Source: Amycolatopsis vancoresmycina
GTDB lineage: Bacteria; Actinomycetota; Actinomycetes; Mycobacteriales; Pseudonocardiaceae
Direction of reading: 5' to 3'
DNA length: 64,000 nt
Assembly: GCF_000716785.1 (NCBI RefSeq)
Contig: NZ_JNYY01000002.1
Location: 310,001-374,000 of the forward strand
This document shows, in pieces, positions 31,987-39,750 of the stretch. The notes under the pieces were generated by a model. It saw only the letters and a list, made by a program, of their open reading frames with translations, had not been told where the DNA came from and searched no databases. A program made the position numbers and the translations under genes. Numbering within the stretch: position 1 is the stretch's first letter; the number at the start of each line of letters is the position of its first letter.

Positions 31987-34900
31987 CTAGAGACTCCCCT
32001 GCAGCGCGTCCCAGAACAGCTCTCGTTCGCGCTTGATCAGCCCGTCGATCAGGGCCTGTTCCTCGTCGGTGTGTGGTCGGTCTTCGGCTTTCTTGAGGGC
32101 CTTGAGGTCACGGCGGACCTCGTACAGCGAGTGCTCGTACGCCGAGACATCGTCCAGTGCCTTCAGGTGCAGGCGCAGTTCGGCGACGTGCCCGTCGATG
32201 CGCACGCTCATCTGCAGGTCGCGGTAACCGGCCGGAGCCGGGTTCGCGAACCGGTCGTCGAAATCGACGATCTCCAGGCCGGGATGTTCCGCGATGCGCG
32301 CCAACGCCGCGTAGGCGTCCTGCACGCGCTCGAACTGGATCATCGCGCCCGCGAGGTCGACCAGCCGCGACGCGTCGCCGTTGTAGTTGGTGTTGATCTT
32401 GTCCATCGCCCGGCCTTCGGACTTCGGTCCGGGGCGGAACCCGGCGTGGCCGCCGGTCTCCTCGGCCAGCGGCGGCAGGATTTCCTTCAGCTTGAGGTCG
32501 GCCCGGGCCGCCTCCCGGTAGCGCTCGGCCAGGTACTCCCGCGTGTAAGCCTCGTCCCCGAGGCGGCCCTGGTCGAACGGTGCCTGTTTGCGGTGCGCGT
32601 TCGGGTGGTCCGCCGCTTGGTCGACCACCTCTCGCGAGACCTCCGCCTGTTCCGGGGTGAGCGGCGTCGGCTCCGCGTGCGGGCCCACCGGTTCGGCGTC
32701 CGGGTCCGGGTGGTGCACCTCGTGCACGGCGTCGGCCAGGATCGGGATGGCCTCGTCGTGCACCAGCAGGCTGGCGATCGTCTCCGGCTTGCGCAGCAGC
32801 GACCGGGTCAGGAACTCGTTGGCCGGGTCGTGGAGCAGGTCGACCAGCTCCGGGTGCTCCGCCAGCCGCGTCCGGACGAACTCGCCGACCGGCCCGAGGT
32901 TCTGCGGGTTGCCCTCGTGGTCCTTGACGACGAGGTCGGTGGTCGCGCCCGCGAGCGCCTCGGCGACCCGCGGCTGGGCGAGCAGCTCGTCGAGCCGGGA
33001 CTGCGGGGCGTGGCCGTAGCCGCCGTGGGTCTCGTTCGGGGCGTGCTCGGGCTGGACGTGCACCTCGTCCGGCGTGCCGACGTGCATCAGCTTGATGCCC
33101 TTCGGCGGCTGCGGCAGGTGCATCAGGTCGCCGGACTGCGGATCGATGAACGCGACGCCCTCGCGGGTGTGCACAACCATCGCCACGTGCCCGTAGACGA
33201 CGCCGTTCGGGCCCTCGTACTTCACCGCGACCACGGCGTGGTGGTCGAGCGGCTTGCCGCGCATCTCCCTGATGACGTCGTCGTAGCTGCCGCGCTCGGA
33301 GAACGTCTCGCCGAACCGGCCTTCGATGTGCTCGAGCGTGCCGCGCGTGCCCATCTCGTGGAAGAGGATCGGCTCGGCCGTCAGGTCGCCGCCGCGCAGC
33401 CGGTCCATGTACGCCTCGGGCCCGCGGGTGCAGTTCGACATGTACCCGTTCTCCAGCGCGCCCGGCTGGTGGAAGCCCGGGTTGACGTCACGCAGGTGCG
33501 GGTGCCGGTCCTGGACGTAGGCCGCGCGCTCGCTCGGCGTCGTCCCGTCGGCGTGGATGGCCGGTTCGGACGGCGGGTTCGTCGCACGCGCCAGCCGGGA
33601 GTAGTCCGGCCCCGGCTCGGGAACGGGCAGGGGCTCGGCCGGGCTGTCGGCGGCGTCGTGGACCGTCGGGTGCTCCGGCGGCGGGGCCACGTGCTCGGGC
33701 TCGCCGAAGCCGCCGAGGCGTTCCATCAGCGCGGCCTGCCGTCGCCGTTCGAACTCGGCCGCGTTGTGCTCGTTCTCGGCGCGCCGCTCGGCCATCTTGT
33801 GCTGCGCGGCGTCGGGGTCGAGGTAACGCGGGTGGCCGGGGCCGATCTCCTCGGCCTCGATCACCCACTTGCGGCGGCCGTCGGGGGTGATCTCCAGCCG
33901 CCGCTCGTGCACCAGCAGCTGCGTGCCGGGCGGCGACAGCGACTCGCGCTCGGACGGGTTCTCGGCGAGCTTCGAGATGTCGCGGAGGTTGTCCGACCGG
34001 ACGTGCAGCTCGACGTCGTCGCCGAACTTGCTGGTGGAGAACTCGTCGGTCTTGATCGACGCGCTGGAGAACGCGGGCTCGACGACCACCGCGCCCGGCT
34101 CGTACGGCCCCGCGACGAGCTCGGCCAGCCGCGGGTCACCGCCGACGTCGAAGGCGCGGATGCTCTCGCCGGACGTGCGCGGGACCTGGTTGAGGCCGTC
34201 GACGATGGCGCGCGCGTTCGCCTGCGCCAGGTCGAAGCCGGGGTGGCCGGGGCCGCGGCGCAGAGCCTCGTTGACGTCGTAGGCGTACTCGCCGCGGGTG
34301 TAGCCGTGCACCGCGACGGCGGCTTCGTCGGTCAGCGGCAGCCCGGCGGCGTCCCGGCGGGCCAGCGCGCGGTCGTGGATCTGCTGGTAGACGTCCTCGT
34401 TGCCGACCGCGTGGCGGATGCTTTCGTGGTCGGCCGGGGTGCCGCGGTGGTCGCCGTCGAAGAGGTAGCCCTCGTCGTGCGGCGGCCGTTCGGGTGCCGG
34501 GCCGAGCCGGTCGGTGATCGTTTCGTGCGGACCGAGCGGCAGCTCGCGGATCCCGGCGGCGTCGTGCGGCAGCTCGGCGAGCCGTCCGGTGACGGGATCG
34601 GCGAAGAGGACACCGTGCTCGGTGTGGACGACCGCGACCAGCTGTTCGTGGCCGCCGTGTTCGAAGGAGACGGCAGACCGCGCGCCGACGGGCCGTTCGC
34701 CGAGGTCACGAACGACGTCGTCGAAGCTGCCCCGGTCGCGCCAGGGCCCGTCGAGGGTTTCGCCGCGAGCCGGCGCGGCGACGACGTCCTCGCCGTTCAT
34801 CCGCCGGTCGAAGGCGGTCATCGACTCGGCGGCGTTGGTCCGGAAGCCGTGTTCGCCAGGGCGGTAGTGGTTGCGGGTGTTGACGGCAGCGAGTTCGGGA

Positions 34901-37900
34901 ACGGCGTCGCGCACGAGGCGGGCGTGCTGCTGCGGCGTCTCGACGGACCCGGCGTGCAGCACCGGCGTCCCACCTGGCCGGAGCGGCTCGGCGAGCTGCG
35001 CCCAGCCACCTTCGGGAGCCGCGGTGGCCGGCGGCCGCCGCACGGGCGGGGGCGGCGCGCTCGGGTCGTCGAAGGCGGTGAGGAGCTTCGACATGTCACC
35101 GCTCGGCCGCAGGTGCGGGTGCTCGGCGTAGAACTGTTCGAGCTCGGCGTCGGCTTCCCGCTGGAAGCGATCCTCGTCGGCGCGCTCGGCGGCCCGCCGC
35201 TGTTCGATCGCCTGCCGGGCATCGGCCTCGCCGAGGTGCCGCGGATGCCCGGGAGCAACCTCCTCGGCGTGCACGATCCACTGCGGCTCACCGGGCCGCC
35301 GGTTCGGGTTGTCCGGGTGCCCGGGGCCCTTTTCGACGCCGGTGACCTCGAACTGCGTCCCGGCCTTGAAGAGGACTTCGCGTTCGTGCCCGATGCTGGC
35401 CATGGCTTCGACGTCACGGCCGGTCCTGGACTGGATCCGCATCTCGACCTCGCCGGGGAAGGAACTGCGCGGGTGGTCCGCGTCGACCTTCGACGAGCTG
35501 AGGAAGGACGGTTCGGTGATGTGCGCGCCCTCGTGGAACCGGCCGAGGAATGCCTGCAGCCGCGCGGGATCCCCGTGGAAGTCGACCCGCCGCGAAACGG
35601 TCCCGACGTGCGGCGGAAGCTCGTTCAGCCCGGAGACGAGCGCCCCGGCCTGCGGCGCGAGGTCCACGAGCTCCGGGCCACCCAGCCGCAGCGCCCGGTT
35701 GAGCGGCCCGACCATTTCGTACCGCGTGTAGGCGTGCACGGCGAGTGCCCCGGCATCGGAGACACCGGGGTGGAACTCGTCCCGCTTGGCGAGGGCCTCC
35801 CGGCGGACCTGTTCGTGCCGCCACTCACCGGACTCCGAGCTGTGCCGCCCGGAGTCCAGGAAGGTGTCCTCGATCCGCCGGATCCCGACGGGGTCATCGG
35901 TGTGGAACCGCTGGTCGGCGAGGTAGGGCTCGTCGGTCCGGTGCGCTGCGGGCTGTTCGTGGACGGGCGCCGGTTCGGCCACGGGCTCGTGCACAACCGG
36001 ATGTTCCTGAGGTGGCGGTTCAAAGGCCCGCGGCGGCTCGACGGGCCGCTGCTCCGAAGGCGCCCCGAACCGCGAACGCGGGTCATGCAGAGGCGGCGTC
36101 GGCGGTCGCCCACCCGGTCCTTGCGGACCCGGATACCCACCGGGACGCTGCCCCGAATGCGGCACCCGCCGCGGATCGTGGGGACCGTGAGGTGGCTGCC
36201 CCGGAGCTTGCGGCCCACGGTGCGGAGCCTGCCAACCCGGCGGTTGCCCACCGGCCTGAGCAGCGGACGGCCCGCTCGGGTGAGATCGCCCGCCGGCCTG
36301 GTTGAAAGGCGGCGCGCCGGGGTGAGCGTGCGGTTGTGAGCCCGGGTGGGGCTGGCCGCCCAGGAACGGCTGGGTGGCGGGGTGAACCGGCGGCGGTCCG
36401 CCCGGGTGAGCAGGCGGCGGCCCACCCTGGAACGGTTGCGCGCCCGGGTGAGTGGGCGGCTGCCCGCCCGGGTGGGGTTGCGCTGGCGGCGGCCCACCTT
36501 GGAACGGTTGCGTGCCGCCGTGAACTGGATGGGGTTGCCCGCCGGGTTGAGTCGGTCGCGGCCCGCCTTGGAACGGCTGCGGGCCGGGGTGGACCGGCGG
36601 CTGCCCGTTCGGGTGAGTCGGCGGCGGCCCACCTTGCAACGGTTGCCCGCCCGTGTTGGTCGGCGGATGTGGATGTCCGCCCGGCCGCGTCGGCGCTGGT
36701 CCGCCTGGAAACGGCTGCGCGCCTGGGCGGCCCGGCAGCGGCCCGCCGTGTTGGAACGGTTGCGTGCCCGGGCGAACCGGTCCGCCCTGGTGCGGCTGTC
36801 CGCCGTGCTGAGCCCCCGAGGGCGGCCGGACCGGTGGCTGCCCGCCCTGCAACATCCGGCGGGGATCCGGCGGCGGGACCCGTCGCGGCTGCTCCGGCGG
36901 CAACTGCCCACCCCGCGGCGGCACCGGCCCACCGGCACGTCCCGGACCGCCGCCGTTCGGCATCCCGCCCGGCGGAGCCGGAGGTGGCGTGAACCCACCT
37001 CCGGGCGGCGGCGCCGCCTGCTGCGGTGACGGACCGTTCTGAACCGTCCCCGCATCCGCCGCGAACGGCTGGTTCGCGCCGCCGGTGAACCCGGCCGCGC
37101 CGACGTTGTCCTGCGGACGTCCGCCGCTCTGCCGTCCCGGCTCCGGGCCGGGGCCCGCCGGCGGGGCCATGCCGTAGCCGCCCTGCGAGCTCGCCGCCTG
37201 CTGCGGCGACTCCACCGCGCGGGGCGCCTCCGGCTGCTGAGCGATCGGGCGTTCCGCCTGCGGGCGAGGTGCCTCAGCCTCGCGACGGATCTCCGGTTCC
37301 GCCGCGGCCCGCGTTTCCGGCGGAGGTGCTCCCTCGCCGCGCGGACCCGCCGCAGGCTCTGCACCCCGCGGTTCCGGAGACGCCTCGCTCCGGGGCTCCG
37401 CTTGCGGGCGTGGTTCTTCGGCCCGCGACTGAGCCTCAGAAGCTGCCTGGTGCCGAGGCTCCTCGCCCCGCGATTCGGGCGGCGGTCCCGCGTGCTCGCC
37501 CCGCGACTCGGAAGAAGTGCCCTCCCGCCGCGCCTCCTCGCCGCGCGGCTCGGAAGCCGCCTCGCCCCGCGGCTCCTCCGACCGAGCCGCCTCCCGCCGC
37601 GACTCCTCGCTCCGCGCCTCCTCGGACCCGGCCGCCTCCCGCCGCGGCTCATCGCTCCGCGCCTCCTCGGACCCGGCCGCCTCCCGCCGCGGCTCCTCGC
37701 TCGAAGGCGAACCCTCGCCGCGCGGCTCCTCCGCCCCAGCCGAATCCGGCGATCCCCCGTCCGCCTCCCGCGGAATGTTCGCCTCGTGAACCGCGTGCAG
37801 CTGTTCCTTCGCGCCCCCGACCGCGCCTCCGACAGCCCCGCTCGACGCCCCCATCAGCAGCTGCTCCGGCGTCAGCGACCCCAGATCCCCCGTCACCGCC

Positions 37901-38745
37901 GCCTGGCCGACCGTCTGCGCGACCCCCTCGACCGCGCCCCGCGCTCCCGCTCGCATGGCCGCGTCCGCCACCTGGCCGCCGGCACTGTGCGACAGCCCCT
38001 CGGTCGCTCCCCGGCCGATCGATCCCGATGCCGCTCCCACGACTCCGCCGACCGCGCCCGAGATCGCCGCGTCCGAGGTCTTCGACCAGTCCCACTCCTT
38101 GCGGTCGCCCTTGGCCATCTGCAGGCCCTGGATGCCCGCGTCCATGCCCAGGTTGATCGCCTCGTTCTTGAGGACCTCCATGCCGATCTTCTTGAGGCCC
38201 TGCTTGAGCAGCTTCTCCAGCAGCTCCTTCGCGACCTGCTTGAACCCCTGCTGCGCCAGCTTCTCTAGCAGCTGCCGGAACAGCATCTGGACAGTCATCC
38301 GGGTGGCGATCTGGGCCGGCGCGATGCCCGCCGTCGAGCCGCCGAACGTCACCGCGGCCGCCGCGATCATCGCCGCTATCTGGGCCGCCAGGATGATCAG
38401 GGAAATGATGATCATGTACTTCGTGTACTCGACGTCCAGCGCCGTCTGGTCACACGAATCGCCCAGCGCCTGAGCCGCGTCCGCCAGCTGCTTGAAGTAC
38501 GCCTCGTCGCCCTCGACGAACTTCTTCCACTGCTCCGCGAACGCGTCGGCGCCGTCGCCCGTCCAGTTGTCGCGGATGCCGGACGCCGCCTGGGTGCCCG
38601 TCTCCGACACCGGCCCGATCGCCGACGACGCCGTGTGCCACGCGTCCCGCAGCGCGCGCAGCTTCGTCTCGTCACCTTCGGGCCAGCTCTCCCCGACGAC
38701 GATCGGCAGCAGCCACTTGACCGCGTCGGGCATCTCCATCCCCAC
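31987..38745 (-). CDS. Giant T7SS effector: CpnT-like N-domain, two ART and two glutamine-deamidase-like domains, RelA/SpoT-like C-terminus
   Basis: The protein has 2252 residues. A CpnT/WXG100-like N-domain (about 1-310; WPEGDETKLRALRDAW, membrane-like helix 110-135) is followed by a Glu/Arg- then Pro-rich linker (about 325-950). ART-1 (about 951-1175) has Arg1052/1053, SSS 1083-1085 and Glu1121/1123. Deamidase-like 1 (about 1247-1400) has Ala1305 where Cys is expected. ART-2 (about 1440-1645) has Arg1530, SS 1560-1561 and Glu1599/1601. Deamidase 2 (about 1730-1890) has Cys1772, His1853 and Asp1868. The RelA/SpoT-like domain spans about 2040-2235 (GPKSEGRAMDKI; GYRDLQMSVRIDGHVAEL). Starts possible at GTG 38745 or ATGs at 38739 and 38733. 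Secretion by an ESX system is inferred from the N-domain and the WXG100-type partner upstream. Confidence 0.82.
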   Translation of the reverse strand: MGMEMPDAVKWLLPIVVGESWPEGDETKLRALRDAWHTASSAIGPVSETGTQAASGIRDNWTGDGADAFAEQWKKFVEGDEAYFKQLADAAQALGDSCDQTALDVEYTKYMIIISLIILAAQIAAMIAAAAVTFGGSTAGIAPAQIATRMTVQMLFRQLLEKLAQQGFKQVAKELLEKLLKQGLKKIGMEVLKNEAINLGMDAGIQGLQMAKGDRKEWDWSKTSDAAISGAVGGVVGAASGSIGRGATEGLSHSAGGQVADAAMRAGARGAVEGVAQTVGQAAVTGDLGSLTPEQLLMGASSGAVGGAVGGAKEQLHAVHEANIPREADGGSPDSAGAEEPRGEGSPSSEEPRREAAGSEEARSDEPRREAAGSEEARSEESRREAARSEEPRGEAASEPRGEEARREGTSSESRGEHAGPPPESRGEEPRHQAASEAQSRAEEPRPQAEPRSEASPEPRGAEPAAGPRGEGAPPPETRAAAEPEIRREAEAPRPQAERPIAQQPEAPRAVESPQQAASSQGGYGMAPPAGPGPEPGRQSGGRPQDNVGAAGFTGGANQPFAADAGTVQNGPSPQQAAPPPGGGFTPPPAPPGGMPNGGGPGRAGGPVPPRGGQLPPEQPRRVPPPDPRRMLQGGQPPVRPPSGAQHGGQPHQGGPVRPGTQPFQHGGPLPGRPGAQPFPGGPAPTRPGGHPHPPTNTGGQPLQGGPPPTHPNGQPPVHPGPQPFQGGPRPTQPGGQPHPVHGGTQPFQGGPPPAQPHPGGQPPTHPGAQPFQGGPPPAHPGGPPPVHPATQPFLGGQPHPGSQPHAHPGAPPFNQAGGRSHPSGPSAAQAGGQPPGWQAPHRGPQAPGQPPHGPHDPRRVPHSGQRPGGYPGPQGPGGRPPTPPLHDPRSRFGAPSEQRPVEPPRAFEPPPQEHPVVHEPVAEPAPVHEQPAAHRTDEPYLADQRFHTDDPVGIRRIEDTFLDSGRHSSESGEWRHEQVRREALAKRDEFHPGVSDAGALAVHAYTRYEMVGPLNRALRLGGPELVDLAPQAGALVSGLNELPPHVGTVSRRVDFHGDPARLQAFLGRFHEGAHITEPSFLSSSKVDADHPRSSFPGEVEMRIQSRTGRDVEAMASIGHEREVLFKAGTQFEVTGVEKGPGHPDNPNRRPGEPQWIVHAEEVAPGHPRHLGEADARQAIEQRRAAERADEDRFQREADAELEQFYAEHPHLRPSGDMSKLLTAFDDPSAPPPPVRRPPATAAPEGGWAQLAEPLRPGGTPVLHAGSVETPQQHARLVRDAVPELAAVNTRNHYRPGEHGFRTNAAESMTAFDRRMNGEDVVAAPARGETLDGPWRDRGSFDDVVRDLGERPVGARSAVSFEHGGHEQLVAVVHTEHGVLFADPVTGRLAELPHDAAGIRELPLGPHETITDRLGPAPERPPHDEGYLFDGDHRGTPADHESIRHAVGNEDVYQQIHDRALARRDAAGLPLTDEAAVAVHGYTRGEYAYDVNEALRRGPGHPGFDLAQANARAIVDGLNQVPRTSGESIRAFDVGGDPRLAELVAGPYEPGAVVVEPAFSSASIKTDEFSTSKFGDDVELHVRSDNLRDISKLAENPSERESLSPPGTQLLVHERRLEITPDGRRKWVIEAEEIGPGHPRYLDPDAAQHKMAERRAENEHNAAEFERRRQAALMERLGGFGEPEHVAPPPEHPTVHDAADSPAEPLPVPEPGPDYSRLARATNPPSEPAIHADGTTPSERAAYVQDRHPHLRDVNPGFHQPGALENGYMSNCTRGPEAYMDRLRGGDLTAEPILFHEMGTRGTLEHIEGRFGETFSERGSYDDVIREMRGKPLDHHAVVAVKYEGPNGVVYGHVAMVVHTREGVAFIDPQSGDLMHLPQPPKGIKLMHVGTPDEVHVQPEHAPNETHGGYGHAPQSRLDELLAQPRVAEALAGATTDLVVKDHEGNPQNLGPVGEFVRTRLAEHPELVDLLHDPANEFLTRSLLRKPETIASLLVHDEAIPILADAVHEVHHPDPDAEPVGPHAEPTPLTPEQAEVSREVVDQAADHPNAHRKQAPFDQGRLGDEAYTREYLAERYREAARADLKLKEILPPLAEETGGHAGFRPGPKSEGRAMDKINTNYNGDASRLVDLAGAMIQFERVQDAYAALARIAEHPGLEIVDFDDRFANPAPAGYRDLQMSVRIDGHVAELRLHLKALDDVSAYEHSLYEVRRDLKALKKAEDRPHTDEEQALIDGLIKRERELFWDALQGSL
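36240..36850. repeat. Degenerate coding repeats in the effector's Pro-rich linker
   Basis: About ten imperfect units of roughly 20 codons encode variants of QPFQGGPPPTHPGGQP (residues about 633-835 of the effector). A second, shorter repeat set encodes three copies of an EPRREAAGSEEARS-like unit near 37567-37700. Both are in frame and would give an extended, flexible spacer between the secretion domain and the toxin domains. Confidence 0.8.
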
Positions 38746-38748
38746 GCG

Positions 38749-39072
38749 TCAATGCCCCTTGCCCAGCTGGGACGTCACGTCTTCGTCGGCGCCCGAGAGG
38801 GCCTTCATCGACTTGGCGACGTTCTGCTGCATCCCCCGCAGCCCCTGCACGAGGTTCGTGAACCCCTCGACGGCGCCCTGCGCGCCCGGCACGTAGTCCT
38901 TGGCGAACTCCTTGCCGGAGTCGTCGCCGCCCCAGCACTCGCCCTGCGCGGCCAGCGCCGACGACAGCGCCTTCGCCGCGTTGTCGAGGGCGTCGGCCGC
39001 CGTCATCAGGCCGTTCGACGCGCGCAGCACCGCGTCCGGCTCCGCCGTGAAGCCGGCACCGCCGTCCGGCAT
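38749..39072 (-). CDS. WXG100/EspC-type small T7SS protein
   Basis: The protein has 107 residues, all helical. The segment GECWGGDDSGKEFAKDYVPG (about 44-63) resembles the WXG turn and the following helix of ESX substrates, with W-G-G in place of W-x-G. Two helices of about 35-40 residues flank it. Such proteins form dimers with an effector N-domain and carry the secretion signal. It lies between the YbaB-like gene (1-nt overlap) and the giant effector (start 3 nt after its stop), matching the role of EsxE/EsxF for CpnT. Confidence 0.75.
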   Translation of the reverse strand: MPDGGAGFTAEPDAVLRASNGLMTAADALDNAAKALSSALAAQGECWGGDDSGKEFAKDYVPGAQGAVEGFTNLVQGLRGMQQNVAKSMKALSGADEDVTSQLGKGH

Positions 39073-39659
39073 CAGTCGCCCCTCGTCATCCAGGACGACG
39101 GCGGCTCCTCGTCCTCGTCACGCGGCGGGCGGACGCGCTTGGGTGCGGGCTTGGGCGCGGGGACCGGCGGCGCCTGCTCGTTGCGCAGGATCGAACCGCC
39201 GTCCTCGAAGGACTCGTGCCGCGGGGCTTCCTCGACGACGTCGTCGAACGCCGGGATCGGCGGCACCAGGCCGGCCAGCGACGGCGCGCCCTCGACCAGG
39301 TCGGCGAGGTCCGGCAGGCCCTCGGTGATCGGCGCCATCAGGTCCGCGATCTTCTGCTTGACCTGCAGCGATCCCTGGCGCACCAGCGTCTGGACGGTGT
39401 TCGCGAGCTGCGCCGGCGTCGTGCGCTCGAAGGTGTGGGGCGCGAATTCGAGCTTGGCGAGGCTGCCGCCGGCGTCGATGGTGGCGCGGACCAGGCCGTC
39501 GGGGGAACTCACCTGGGCGGTGGTCTCGGCCGCCGCGGCCTGGGCGTCGCGCAGCTGCGCCGTCTGCCGCTCGAAGTTCTCCAGGAGGGTGTCCATCTGG
39601 TCCTTCATCGCGGCATTCCGTGCTTCGAGCCGTGCACGGTCGTCGCCCGCGGTGGTCAC
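39072..39659 (-). CDS. YbaB/EbfC family protein, T7SS-associated
   Basis: The protein has 195 residues. The first 110 match the YbaB/EbfC nucleoid-protein fold: a helical start (ARLEARNAAMKDQMDTLLENFERQTAQLRDAQ), then strands (SSPDGLVRATIDAGGSLAKLEF) and a helix. The last 85 are acidic, Pro-rich and disordered. YbaB-like genes stand first in many actinobacterial ESX-effector operons, where their role is not known; they may be chaperone-like instead of DNA-binding. It is first in the island operon. A possible promoter (TTGGCA, 17 nt, CATTAG on the minus strand, 39715-39687) lies just upstream but is weak. Confidence 0.75.
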   Translation of the reverse strand: MTTAGDDRARLEARNAAMKDQMDTLLENFERQTAQLRDAQAAAAETTAQVSSPDGLVRATIDAGGSLAKLEFAPHTFERTTPAQLANTVQTLVRQGSLQVKQKIADLMAPITEGLPDLADLVEGAPSLAGLVPPIPAFDDVVEEAPRHESFEDGGSILRNEQAPPVPAPKPAPKRVRPPRDEDEEPPSSWMTRGD

Positions 39660-39750
39660 AGGTGCCCCCGGTGTCCCTCGAACCTACTAATGACTTGCGG
39701 TCACCCTAATGCCAATGGAGCAGTCCCCGTGACCGGTTCGAGTGTTTGCC

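Noticed and set aside
31390..36339. Open frame of 1649 codons on the plus strand
   Set aside because: It is antisense to the giant effector and to the end of the TNT copy 2 gene, and has Arg/Val/Asp-rich composition typical of a GC-rich shadow frame with no domain.
36240..36850. Regular repeats that could suggest a CRISPR array
   Set aside because: Units are in-frame, degenerate and encode Gln/Pro/Gly repeats; there are no identical repeats with unique spacers and no cas genes.
35625..37652. Arg-rich 675-codon frame inside the effector
   Set aside because: It is a shifted reading of the Pro-rich repeat region; Arg and Ser runs come from CCG/CGG codons read in another frame.
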